A DNA stretch of 64,000 bases from Chaenocephalus aceratus (Eukaryota > Chordata > Actinopteri > Perciformes > Channichthyidae): contig JAMFTG010000563.1 of NCBI GenBank assembly GCA_023974075.1, positions 1 to 64,000 on the forward strand. The letters run 5' to 3'. The position numbers were made by a program, and so were the translations under genes. Of the stretch, positions 1 through 11,737 are shown piece by piece. The notes under the pieces are model-generated. The model searched no databases. It was given only the letters and a program-made list of their open reading frames with translations, and was not told where the DNA came from. Positions within the stretch are counted from its first letter, which is position 1. Every line of letters begins with the position of its first letter.

Positions 1-860
1 CACCTACCGCCGCCTGCTGGTAAGGAGAGTTATTGCCACTCATGCACTGAAGTCGGTGCGGTGTGTTCCGTGCGACACATGGCCAAACGCAGGAGAACAC
101 AGCCAGGCAACAGCCGACTTCAGCGTCGGCTAGTCCTCTGGTGACTGCTTGGTGTGTCAGGGCCTTAAGACCCCACCGGTTTGATGATTGATAGGTGTGT
201 GGGTTGTCTTTCATTTGACATGCAGAAAAATGTTATAATTAAACATAGATACTGTATGTTAAATGGATATATCCGCCTGCTTTCATTTAATCTTTCCATT
301 CCCAAAACAATATACATAAATAAATGGCATATTTTGGACATAGTTCGAATGGTGTTAATCATGATTAATAATTTTTAAGCTGTGATTAATCTGATTAAAC
401 ATTTTAATCGTTTGACAGCCATAATATAAATATGTTATTAAAACCACCCTCGAATATGTTGTGTTAATGTTATAAATGTTTTCTCATAAATGATGCGGTT
501 TTGCATTTCTATAGGTGTACGAGCATGGTTTTATATACTACCATGTTTAATCATGTTGTATGCCTTTGCTAAGACTTGATAAGTCGCTCGTAAAACACAG
601 GAGGTATGGAAACTAAGAACACCATATTGTACAGCTAATATAACACAACACAGAGTAGTTGTATTTCCTTTAACTGGTGGATATAGAGTTGCTGCAGTGG
701 AGACGCTGCGCACAGCTGATCGACAGCTGGGACACAAACCACCCAAATACGAAACATAATTCAGATCCAGTCGTCATGACTCCACTCCGGAGGGATTCCC
801 CGATCACTTCTACAGTCTCTCATCAAGGGGGTGCCTCTGTCCCCGGTACAAACACACTGA
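1..860. other. Gene-free flank with decayed repeat pieces
   Basis: No coding exon is recognised. At about 48-56 and 115-124 the 9-mer TGAAGTCGG and its inverse CCGACTTCA face each other, suggesting a small TIR-element remnant. Around 355-423 an AT-rich stretch built on TTAATC/GATTAA and ending in TTTGACAGCC resembles one end of a common teleost hAT element; no matching second end is seen. The rest looks like unique AT-rich DNA. Confidence 0.4.
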
Positions 861-881
861 CACACTGGCTGAGGAAGGCTA

Positions 882-1836
882 GGGGAGAGAGGGGTAAGTT
901 TGAGCCAGTGGGTAAGTTGAACCACCCCCTGTAACCAAGCAACGCCTTATAGTTGTAATCACGTGACCAGAAATTATGCAAGCTCCTCCCATTTCTCCTT
1001 GCCTGTGAAAGAGAGATCCTCATTGTGTTCTGGAAAGTAAACATTTTTAGAAAAAAACGTTTTTTGCTTGTCAAAGTACATTTCTAGATGTCAGCTATAT
1101 CGGCTGTCATGTCAAAAAAAAGTATCCAGGTTTAAACACTTATATTGTATATGTTGATGTGTTAGCAGTGTATTAAACCATGTGAATCATTAAGTCAAAG
1201 ATGACTCTGAATTTTAATGCTAGGCTATTTTTTCTAAAATGGTGGCTATGGGGTAAGTGAACCACGGGCCTTGGGGTAAGTTGAGCCAGTTTTTCAATGG
1301 AGAAATGAATGAAAGTAGGCCAAGTTGATAATAAGAGCTCATTGTAGGCTACATTAAAGTTGAATTTACCCTGTGTTTGATTGGTAAGATGTATGAAATT
1401 GTATCACCATTTGTATGATTACTTTTCCTTTTAACATGTTAAAAAAAATCAATCAATTCAATCGAAATTTATATTAAAAATATTTGAAAAACTAAGCTTG
1501 TATTTGGTTTGTTATTTATTGTTTATAGTTACCTTTAAGATTTGTTGTAGGTATGCCCAGGTTTGAACAGGTATGCCCAGGTTTGAACCGTGGTTCAACT
1601 TACCCCCTGACCTGGATCAACTTACCCCTACATTGGGGCAAGTTGAGCCACAAAACTTTTTTTTTTGAAGAAGTAATATTTTCACTGCCCTTGATCAAAT
1701 ATGAATTCTTATCATTGCCATTGATAGGAGGACATCCTGAATTATAGGTGTGTGTTTTCATTTTTACTATGTGTCATTTGTCCTTGCTTAGAGGACAGCA
1801 TAACTAAAAAATGGCTCAACTTACCCCACTCTCCCC
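882..1836. mobile_element. Non-autonomous DNA transposon with GGGGTAAGTTGAGCC ends
   Basis: The left end (GGGGAGAGAGGGGTAAG) and right end (CTTACCCCACTCTCCCC) are near-perfect inverted repeats of about 25 bp. Each is bordered by TA, consistent with a TA target duplication. Internal copies of the GGGTAAGTTGAACC-type motif occur near 1250-1290 and 1590-1640. No transposase is visible. The superfamily is not assigned: TA duplication fits Tc1/mariner or ISL2EU-type elements. Confidence 0.65.
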
Positions 1837-2311
1837 TATGTGTATTTTTTTTTGTCATGAACCTTTTTCGGACCACTTATTTATTTATTTTGGTGACGAT
1901 CCGACCTCCATGCTGCTACTCTGGTTCAAACGGCATCCACCAAACAATATGATTTATCCAAAATCTGATACGGGTGTGAGATGTCTTTTTTATCTGTTCT
2001 GTCTCATTTCCTGCGACCTTCTTCATAAAGTCAGTCAGAACTAATTGGCGTTTCTTTTACTATTTATAGGCAAATATGGGCGTTACGTGAAGCCCGCAAA
2101 AGCTGCACCGCATTTCGATTTATAAAGGGAAACCGGCGTAGGAAGTGCTGTACGCACCTTCCTAGCCGGTACGCAATGTTTGGTGAATCGGAAAATGTCG
2201 GAACATTTCTGTACCTATTTTTTTGGATTTCTACTACGTAAGCAAAACTTCCCACGTGAATCGGCGTTATACATGAGGCCCCAGGACAGAGAGTGAATAC
2301 ACATACTAGAC

Positions 2312-4260
2312 CAGCGTTTCTCAAAGTGTGGGGCGCAGAGATGTGATAGGTGGGTCGCGAAAAAAAAAAGATTATTTAAAAAAATAAATAAATTTGAATT
2401 TTTTTTTTTTCAAATTTTTTTTTCAAATGTATTTATTATTTATACACTGGTGGAATATCAAAACAACGGGACGCCCGGGGTGCAACACGTATCAATGAAA
2501 AGCGACCCTCTACCACACAAAACAAAACCTGTAGATAACCCAATTTGTGTTCTTTGAAATTGAAAAGGATATTGCATTGTGTTTGTTACTTTCGTTGCAG
2601 TTGTATGTCTTAAGTGTAATTTGGCATGCTTTTATTTTGAAGGCAAGTTTACGCTGTTGACAGTTGTTGTTGCTATGGAAACAAGAAACGTTTCACAGCG
2701 GGCGGAACTTGTCATAAAGTCCGCGATAATAAAGCCCACCCATTTAGAGGGAAGATATGATTGGTCAATTGTACTGTCATTTGACATTACTCTCGTTCAG
2801 TTACTATAGCTGGCCCTCTGTGAATTCATAGCTGGACGTCCAATCAGCTCCTGTCTCACAGACTCGCAGAGAGGAGCTTCTTTCATTTAACCCTTCACAT
2901 TCAAACAGAAACTGAATAGGCAGATTCAAAGGATTTATTTCTTTGGAAATGTTATTTTAAATACAATTTAATCAAGTTATTTTTGGTAAAACTATTGACA
3001 AATATTACTAAAAACATATTCAAAAAATATATATAAAGAAAAATATAATTTGTTTTAATGTTTTTAATATTATTTTGTAGAATATCTTAGGCCCTCAGAG
3101 ACAGGCTCGCCACTGGTTAAAATCTCTCATACACACGTGTGAAATGCTCTCACAGACACACACAACAGCGTTGCAGTCGGGAAGAAAATCAATGTGGAGC
3201 GAGAGAGCGAGAGAGCAAGAGAGAGAGCACACCTTTATCTATTTAATAAAGTTGTACAAAATAAAGTAAGAAATCATTCCAATGTGTACTATAGGACAGT
3301 AAAAAGTTTAAAAGGGGAGTGATTAGTCAAATATGCATAAATAAAAAGAAAGAATGCTAACTAGGTAACATAAGATAAGAATAAACAAGTTTAAATGATT
3401 TGTTGTGATCATATTCTAAAGATGTTTGGATTATTGAAAAGTATACAGCTCCCTTTCATCTGAGTGTTGAGAGCTGTATCCATAAATTCATGTTGGGCTC
3501 AAAGTAGGGCTGCTCGATTATGGCAAAAATCATAATCTCGATTATTTGGGTCAATAATTGATATCACGATTATTAAAAACGATTAACCATTTACTTTGAA
3601 AAACATCAATTTATTGAAGAAAATAATTTGAAAAGTATGTTTTTAACAGTTGATTACCCTGAACTTTAAGTATAATTCAATAGAAAAACGTATTTAAAAA
3701 ATAAATAAAATCGTTTTATTTCGATTATGTTGTTTTCATAATCGTTGCAAGCCAAAATCGTAATTGCGATTAAAATACGATTTAATTGAGCAGCCCTAGC
3801 TCAAAGTGCACCAGATTGATGCATTCAACTTCAACATTTAAAAAAAAATCTTCCTGGGGGTGCATGCCCCCGGACCCCCCTAGAGGATGTGACGTCCACC
3901 ACCAAATAAAGCAGGTTAAAATAATTAAATTGCATTTTATTTTAGTAAACACTGAAAACGGTTCCCACAGACCCAAACAGCACTCAAAGGTTAAAGGTAA
4001 CATATAATAATGTTAAAATGTGCTAAATATACACACTGCAAAAAAACAAAAAAGAGGAGTAAAAGTAGCTCACGACTTGTTTTATTTTTTGAAAGTAACC
4101 CTCATCCTAAAAAAAGTTGGAGACCCCTGTTATAGAACGATACATTTGACAATTTTAAGCTTGGCCTACCATTTTATTGGAGCGATGAGGAACAGGTTGG
4201 GGCTTGAAAAGGCCCACCTGTTCAAAGTGGGGAATGACAGAAAAAGTTTGAGAACCACTG
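2312..4260. mobile_element. hAT-type DNA transposon with perfect 8-bp TSD
   Basis: The element starts CAGCGTTTCTCAAAGTGTG and ends with GTTTGAGAACCACTG, giving short imperfect inverted ends typical of hAT elements. It is flanked by a perfect 8-bp duplication, TACTAGAC, at 2304-2311 and 4261-4268. The interior is non-coding and carries a second nested element at 3505-3798. AT-rich low-complexity stretches lie at 2350-2440 and 2940-3060. Confidence 0.85.
3505..3798. mobile_element. Nested short hAT MITE
   Basis: A 294-bp element has ends TAGGGCTGCTCGATTA and TAATTGAGCAGCCCTA, a near-perfect inverted repeat. It is flanked by a perfect 8-bp duplication, GCTCAAAG (3497-3504 and 3799-3806). It contains repeated CGATTAT motifs and no ORF. 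It inserted into the larger hAT element at 2312-4260 and is therefore younger. Confidence 0.9.
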
Positions 4261-4269
4261 TACTAGACA

Positions 4270-5715
4270 GAGATGCTGTTTGAGAAACCAATGTGAGTTT
4301 GGAAAATTGCACAATATACATTTATTTTAGTAGACCTCAACAATGGAATTATGATCAGTAGAAATGGCCGTGACATGGGACCTTTAATTTCATGCTCACA
4401 GTGATGATGCTGACATTCAGATGTTTACCATTAAGTTATTAGTTTCGACCTGATGATCGATGAAAAGTCACAGGATCACCAAAGTAATCACAATTTATCC
4501 TGAGTGTGTCATGAAGGTCTTTGCAAAATGTAGAGCCAATCCATCCGCTAGTTGTTGATAAAGGGAGTGTGTATGAGTGTGTGCTGTGTAGCCTACCCTT
4601 GTTGGTGGAGCGCTGTAAAGAATATGTGATCGGTCCTTTTGTTTACACACAAACGTCTAAAGAAAACAAAAGATCGAGAGCTTTGAGTCCCTATCTGTTG
4701 CTATGTTTAAAGCCAAATTACAAATCACGGCAACCGCCTTACTAGCTAATCTAAGCTAGCTAGCATTAGCATAGGTGTGTCCATCACGTAGTTCTCCCTG
4801 GCAGACAGGCAGTTGTCATCACTCTCGTGAAGTAGGATTATTTATATATAAAAATGCATTCATATTAGTTTATACATATTTATAATAAACACTTTCATGT
4901 CAACAATGTTCCTGGACTGTCAGACGTGCTGTATGTGCAGTAGGCTACACGTAATGAATAATTGAGTATGTACGACATGACCAACAACAGAATACTCAAA
5001 TCCTAAAATCCTAATGTTTCAAATATGGAGGAGCATCCCAGCAGCCTCGATGTAATTAAATAATTAGCAGACAGAGGAGAGCGGAGAAGCTATAGGGAAG
5101 GATAGCAGAGATAAACAAGGAGGCAAGTGAAGAGAGGGAGAGTGAAAAGATTGAGGAGGAGAACAGGAGGGGAATTCCCAGGAACCAGGAGGTGAGAGTT
5201 TGGCCTGAGGTGTGTAGTCCTCTGAGATGTTAGGCAACACCAGACCAGCTCCTCCATCTTCCTGACAGCTCCTCGCGCTCCCAATCCTTCACTGAGATCT
5301 GTCTTGATGAGCAGCTTCTTCCTCAGATGTCGTCGTTTTCTTTCTTCTTATATCCCCCCTCTCCTCTACTGCACAGACACCCTGAAGGAGGAGCCATTAC
5401 TCATCGGTCCCTTCCTCCTTTGTCCCCAAGAGCAACAGATATATTGTCATGCTGACCCTAACGATACCTACAGGAAGCCAGGAACCTATAGGAATCTTAA
5501 TCTAACCATTTCCCCCCAAACCTTCACCAGATCCAGGAGAGGCTGCATGGAACAAACAAAAACTCTACGAGCGTAAAGTCAGGTTATTATCAATGCTAGC
5601 GTGTCATGATTGAATAAATACTGCTATGAGACTGCAAACACTTTAAACATGTTTTTCAAAAATAGCTTAAGGCATCATTTGATAATACATTATTTTAAAG
5701 ATTGAATTTATGAGT
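4270..5715. other. Intergenic, no gene recognised
   Basis: I see no splice-flanked conserved exon on either strand. The short ORFs here have no recognisable domain. A purine-rich stretch occurs around 5060-5180. Confidence 0.5.
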
Positions 5716-6135
5716 TGCAGTGGTGTAAAGTAGCTAAGTACATTAAATACATGTATGTAAGTACAATCTTGAGGTACCTGCACTTTACTTGACCATGTCT
5801 TGCTACTTTGTACTTCTACTCCACTACAGTTCAGAGGTAAATGGTGTACTTTTACTCCACTACATGTATTTAATACCTTTAGTTACTTCACAGATGTGGA
5901 TGAATGATGTGAAATATAATCAAGTGTTGAATCAGACTTTAGTTCCACCTGGAGTAAATCCACCAGCTACCCTGCAGTCTACAAAGTACTCCAGACTAGC
6001 TGCACCTTCAACAGCTTTGAGAACACTTTCATGATCAATCATTATAAAACATATCATATATATTATTCTGAAATGGACCAATCTGCACAACGACTACTTT
6101 CACTGTCTTTCACTATATTTTGTAACTGAGTACTT
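5716..6135 (+). repeat. Dispersed GTACTT repeat, unique 5' portion
   Basis: The sequence begins near 'cagtggtgtaaagtagctaa' and contains the family's diagnostic blocks (ACTCCACTACAGTTCAGAGG, the 'tgaatcagactttagttcc' block, ATCATATATATTATTCTGAA). The same blocks recur at 25510-25790, 39300-39620, 40280-41110, 48184-48290, 56930-57370 and 62660-63165. This is a teleost interspersed repeat. I do not assign its superfamily. Confidence 0.8.
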
Positions 6136-7518
6136 TTACTGAAGTACAAGATCTGAGTACTTCTACTTTTACTTCAGAACAAGATCTGAATACTTCTACT
6201 TTTACTCAAGTACAAGATCTGAGTACTTCTACGTTTACTCAAGTACAAGATCTGAGTACTTCTACTTTTACTCAAGTACAAGATCTGAGTCTACTTCTAC
6301 TTTTACTTCAGAACAAGATCTGAGTACTTCTACTTTTACTCAAGTACAAGATCTGAGTACTTCTACTTTTACTCAAGTACAAGATCTGAGTACTTCTACT
6401 TTTACTCAAGTACAAGATCTGAGTACTTCTACTTTTACTCAAGTACAACATCTGAGTACTTCTACTTTTACTCAAGTACAGGATCTGAGTACTTCTACTT
6501 TTACTCAAGTACAAGATCTGAGTACTTCTACTTTTACTCAAGTACAACATCTGAGTACTTCTACTTTACTCAAGTACAGGATCTGAGTACTTCTACTTGT
6601 ACTCAAGTACAATATCTGAGTACTTCTACTTTTACTCAAGTACAAGACCTGAGTACTTCTACTTGTACTCAAGTACAGGATCTCAGTACTTCTACTTTTA
6701 CTCAAGTACAAGATCTGAGTACTTCTACTTTTACTCAAGTACAACATCTGAGTACTTCTACTTTTACTCAAGTACAAGATCTGAGTACTTCTACGTTTAC
6801 TCAAGTACAACATCTGAGTTCTTCTACTTTTACTCAAGTACAGGATCTGAGTACTTCTACTTTTACTCAAATACAGGATCGGAGTACTTCTACTTGTACT
6901 CAAGTACAAGACCTGAGTACTTCTACATTTACTCAAGTACAAGATCTGAGTACTTCTACTTTTACTCAAGTACAAGATATGAGTACTTCTACTTTTACTC
7001 AAGTACAATACCTGAGTACTTCTACTTTTACTCAAGTACAAGTTCTGAGTACTTCTACGTTTACTCAAGTACAAGACCTGAGTACTTCTACTTTTACTCA
7101 AGTACAAGACCTGAGTACTTCTACTTGTACTCAAGGACAGGATCTGAGTACTTCTACTTTTACTCAAGTATAACATCTGAGTACTTCTACTTGTACTCAA
7201 GGACAGGATCTGAGTACTTCTACTTTTACTCAAGTACAAGACCTGAGTACTTCTACTTGTACTCAAGTACAGGATCTGAGTACTTCTACTTTTACTCAAG
7301 TACAACATCTGAGTACTTCTACTTTTACTCAAGTACAAGACCTGAGTACTTCTACTTGTACTCAAGTACAAGACCTGAGTACTTCTACTTGTACTCAAGT
7401 ACAGGATCTGAGTACTTCTACTTTTACTCAAGTACAACATCTGAGTACTTCTACTTTTACTCAAGTACAAGACCTGAGTACTTCTACTTGTACTCAAGTA
7501 CAGGATCTGAGTACTTCT
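6136..7518 (+). repeat. 33-bp minisatellite, about 42 units
   Basis: The tandem unit of 33 bp (GAGTACTTCTACTTTTACTC followed by AAGTACAAGATCT) is repeated with point variants for about 1.4 kb. It is the expanded internal part of the dispersed GTACTT repeat that starts at 5716. Because 33 is a multiple of 3 and the common unit lacks stops in several frames, both strands show long spurious ORFs (337 and 361 codons). These should not be annotated as genes. Confidence 0.95.
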
Positions 7519-8117
7519 CCCCTCTGGAGTTGATACCTGTTGGATGCAGTCAGTCTCCGGGTCAGTGGACAGAACATGTAGTTCAGCATTGCTCTCGACT
7601 TCATGACTGACAGACTGCAACAATATTTACAAACCCTGCAACAGATCCCTTCCTGCCCTGTATGAGCTGTGAGTGAGCGTGAGTGGAATAACTGAATTAT
7701 TTCCGCCCCGTCGAGCTGCTGGGTGAAAGACAAACAGCCGCCTCTTTGCCAAACAATTGATCATAAAAAGTGATGCGTATTCACGGCAGCACACAAAGAC
7801 TGCTCATGGTTTGAGTTCAGTCAGGCGGAAGATACAGTGCGAGACAGATGTCATGAAACCTGCCGCCCAACAACGTTTGTGCTGCGCGTTACCGAGAAAA
7901 ACATTTCAGATTCAGGTTATTCAGAGGCCAAGGTGAAGAAATACGCTCACAGCAGCGAGCAGTCAACTGTACACACATCTTTCAGTTTGTGTGTACAGAC
8001 CGAGAGATCGAAATAACGTTTCCCACAATACAAAAACAAACATATATAAAAATATGTATCTACCTACAGTATATATACACAATCAATAGATACAATTATA
8101 CATATGCACACATTAAC

Positions 8118-8731
8118 GGTACGTCCACACAGCAGCTTTCGACGAAACTTCCACCGCTTCTCTGCCCATTGACTTTGAATGGGGATGACGTCACTTTGCC
8201 TCGCTTTTCGCCGAACTGCATTGTGGGGGAGCGAAGCGAAGATTTCCAGGATTTCCAGGATTCAAAAGTTGAGCAATGTTCAACTTTTGAAGCTGAGCTG
8301 GAAGCGCCAGCCAATCAAACACGTTTATGCAAATCTGACAGTAGAAGCGCTAGCCAATCAAACCGCGTGTAAGCAGGGAGAACCAGACCGCAGTTCATTT
8401 CCTCATATTCCAAACGAGAAATTACGGTAGCAAATCACCCGGTTATTTACAACCAGAACTATTACCGGGATACAAACCGGAGGAACCAGGCATGGAGGGA
8501 GGTGGCAGAGGCAGTGGGGGAAACTGGTAGGTTTTCGCCTGTTTGGGGAGTTTATATATATATATATATTGCTCGCATAAAATCCCCGGGGTTTTTTGCT
8601 TTGTATGTCGGGGGCGGGACATTCATGTGATTGGTTGTTGGTCGCGTTGCTCGCAAAAAATCCCCAAGCTGTCAGACACGCCCAGCTCCAAGACTTTCAA
8701 GATTTTTGAAAAGCTGCTGTGTGGACGTACC
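8118..8731. mobile_element. TIR MITE, copy 1 (GGTACGTCCACACAGCAGC ends)
   Basis: The ends are GGTACGTCCACACAGCAGC and its inverse GCTGCTGTGTGGACGTACC. The interior is nearly identical to the second copy at 22053-22684, including an AT dinucleotide run and the CCCCGGGG-containing block. The flanks read TAAC and GTAA, so a TAA-type (PIF/Harbinger-like) duplication is possible but not proven. No transposase is present. The overlapping ORFs are non-coding shadows. Confidence 0.8.
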
Positions 8732-9960
8732 GTAAAACATACATACAAGCACAACAATCAATATATACAAAATAACGGTCGCTTCAATATCTTTGAGAAA
8801 TGTACATACTGTAAACATCATAAGCATACAGATGAACCTGAAGCCTGAGTGCTAAAATGGTGCATCACTTCAATCCTATCATCGTCATTCAAATCGTCTC
8901 GTGAATCCAGAGTTTTTAAAGGAACGCCTTGCTGTGCGTTGCAGTGGAGAACAGGTGAGGTGTGATTGTTAAACCTGACGTCTGCAGACTGGTTCTCACT
9001 TACAGGAATGCTAATCCTCAAACATGCCACATTCCCGGCTCTTTCATGTAAACAGCAGATAAATAGTGAGCGTCTGTCAGTGGCCGCCGGCTGCTCTGGG
9101 CTGCGTGTCTTATCGTCGTATTGATCTGACATCCCAGGTGTGAGAGAAGAGAGCCGCCACTCAGGTAGGATTCAGCTCTGCACCCCGAGGACGGGCTGAC
9201 ACCTCGGTCTCCTCTAACTCACTTTCTGCTCCACCTGTAACCTGTTGCCCTCGCTCACATTACTACATACTTCTGCTCACATGGAGAGAGACACCAGCTT
9301 CGTTTGAGACGAGTGAATGGATGCAGTACAACAACTCATAATCTTGTGAAGTGCATTTATAGTCAGAATATGTCTTTACACTTGATATAAGATATTTGAA
9401 GTGACTTTTATTTTGTGTATATTGATTGTTGTGCTTTTATTTATGTCTTTAATGTGTGCATATGTACAGATGTGTCTGTTGATTGTGTATGTATGTGTAT
9501 AATATACATATTTTTATATATTTGTATTCCTCGGGATTGCGGGAAACGTTAATTCGTACACACAAACTGAAAGATTGACAATAAAGTTGACTTGACTAAT
9601 AACTTTAAGAAGCAACAATGCAGTGAGATATAGGGTCTTGTCTTTAGACGACGCATCTTAAGTATCTCGTTAAGACTCTTGGAAACATCTTATTTTCATT
9701 CAGATTAAATCTTTTTTTTACATTTTTATTTGAAAATCACCAACTGACATCAGAAAACAGAAAACTTTTGAGCATTTCTGGCTTATTTTGTTACCACATT
9801 TGCTGATTCTGGTAAAAAATATAGATCCAAATACATTTTCCCCGCTAATTGGAGGTTCTGAATTCTCTAAATATCCCATCTTAGTTCAATAAATCTTACC
9901 AAGTGCCACGGCTGGAGAGCAGAGTACGTAGGACCCAAATGCAGAAGACAGTGGGTGTTT
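8732..9960. other. Intergenic, no gene recognised
   Basis: No exon is recognised. A fragment ending near 9597 (attgacaataaagttgacttgact) looks like the 3' tail of a non-LTR element or SINE. A related tail in the opposite orientation occurs at about 30464-30580. AT-rich stretches at 9400-9540 resemble its body. Confidence 0.45.
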
Positions 9961-9961
9961 C

Positions 9962-10895
9962 ACAGGCCGTTTCTCAATCTCGAGGATACTGGCTTCCAAG
10001 CCAATATTTCAAGGATGCTAAGTCATCAAGTGGTCCGTTCCAATGTCCAGCATACTTGGAATTCCACCGAGGCCGCGTCCTTGGTTTGGGGGACATTTCG
10101 AGGCTGCACATGGGTAGACTTTGCGTCCTTAAAATCCCCACAATGCTTTGCACACGGACCAATTTCAAAAACCCTTGCGGAGAATGGCTGAACCGACGCA
10201 GCACACATTTAAATGTAAGTATGTAGTGGCGTAGAACATGTGTTGGTAAATATGTTACTTTGTTACGTTCGTTATCACCAAAAAAGTGTTCCGTGAAAGT
10301 AAAGCAAGTTCATAATTAGATAGACATCGTGAGGTATTTATTTTCGGTACAGTTTATGTTGAAACCGTTAGAGAGAGTGGCACACTTGTTAGCCTGTTCC
10401 ATTCTTCTTCGTTTTCCGAAGCCGTGGCTTGGAAGCATACTGGCTTCGTTTCTGAAGGGAGTGACTTGGAAGTACGCGACTACCAAGCCAGCATCCTCGA
10501 GATTGAGAAACGGCCTCAATGTCGAGGAAGGCTGCTCCAGAGCCACTATTTCAAGCATACTACGTCATCGAGTCCCGCCGAAGGACTGTTCCAATGTTCA
10601 GCATACTTGGAATTCTACCGAGCCCGGCGTACTTCGTAGCGGGAAATTTCGAGGCTGCACATGTGTATCCTCGGCGGTCTTAAAATCCCCACAATGCTTT
10701 GCGCACGGACCAATTTCCAAATCTTTGGCGGAAATCGCGCTCCATTTAAGGCGGGGCCTCGCATATGACGCACACCTGTTAGCCTGTTCTACAATTCTTC
10801 GTGTTCCGAGGCTAGGAAGGATTCTTACCTCGCTTCTGAAGCAAGTGACTCGGAAGACATGTCCTACCAAGGAAGCGTCCTCGACATTGAGAAAT
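9962..10895. mobile_element. Two abutting copies of a TIR element (CTCGAGGA-type ends)
   Basis: The first copy runs from GGCCGTTTCTCAATCTCGAG (about 9964) to the inverse CTCGAGATTGAGAAACGGCC (about 10497-10516). The second begins immediately with CTCAATGTCGAGGAAGGCTG and ends with CCTCGACATTGAG near 10891. Interiors share blocks such as AAAATCCCCACAATGCTTTG. The copies share or abut their ends. The overlapping ORFs (up to 193 codons) have no domain and follow element internal sequence. Confidence 0.7.
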
Positions 10896-11681
10896 ACCCA
10901 GTTTCTTTGAATCAAAGTGTGAGCACCAGGTGAACACAAGCAGGTGGGAAACAGAGACAGGAAGCAACAACAGACAGGGGTCGAACACTTTTCAAAATAA
11001 AACAGGACCACAAACAGATCATGACACCAAGCTACACGTAATTTTCCTTTGTTCTATTGGCAGATTTTTGTACTTATCACAATCGAAAACAACTTGTTTT
11101 TATTACATATGAACTTGTTGTTGGAGCAGCATGTTGTCCTGGAAGCCAGAGGGTTCTATGTCCACCTTTCTTTGAGAGTCCTTTAACATCTTCATCCAAA
11201 AATGGTAAATAAAAACAACCCTGACTGCATTCTGTAAAAAGATACAGGAACGTAAAAAACGTGTGGATTGGATTCTTCTGCACATGTGACATGGCACAAA
11301 AGTAGAGAAGGACTTTACATTATCACAACTCGATATAAACATTCAGGGGAAAAGTGATAAGACTAATTCTGTCTTATCGTCTTTTTTTCATATCGACAGT
11401 ATTATTTTACATTTAGATTGTTTTTACAGGATCCGTTCCCAAAACCAAAAGCTAGACGTCTTTGGTCAAACTAAATGTACTACCTATAGCTATATATCTT
11501 TCAACTACACCCCCACATAACTACGGGTGCTCTTATATTTCAGCATTAGGTGTTGTTACCTGAATGCTAAAAACACATTTTCTGCCCCCCTGGTGTAAAG
11601 CAGCCGTCTGCATGTCTGTGCCAGCTGGTGACAAACGTGTTTCAGACTCACCTGAGCAGCAGGTCACAGAAGGACAAGCGT

Positions 11682-11737
<56 letters not shown>

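Noticed and set aside
6136..7518. Possible CRISPR-like array of regular repeats
   Set aside because: No unique spacers; units are contiguous tandem copies in vertebrate DNA.
6538..7623. Long ORFs (361 codons minus strand, 337 plus strand) with an 11-residue repeat
   Set aside because: They follow a 33-bp minisatellite open on both strands; no unique protein sequence, domain or splice context.
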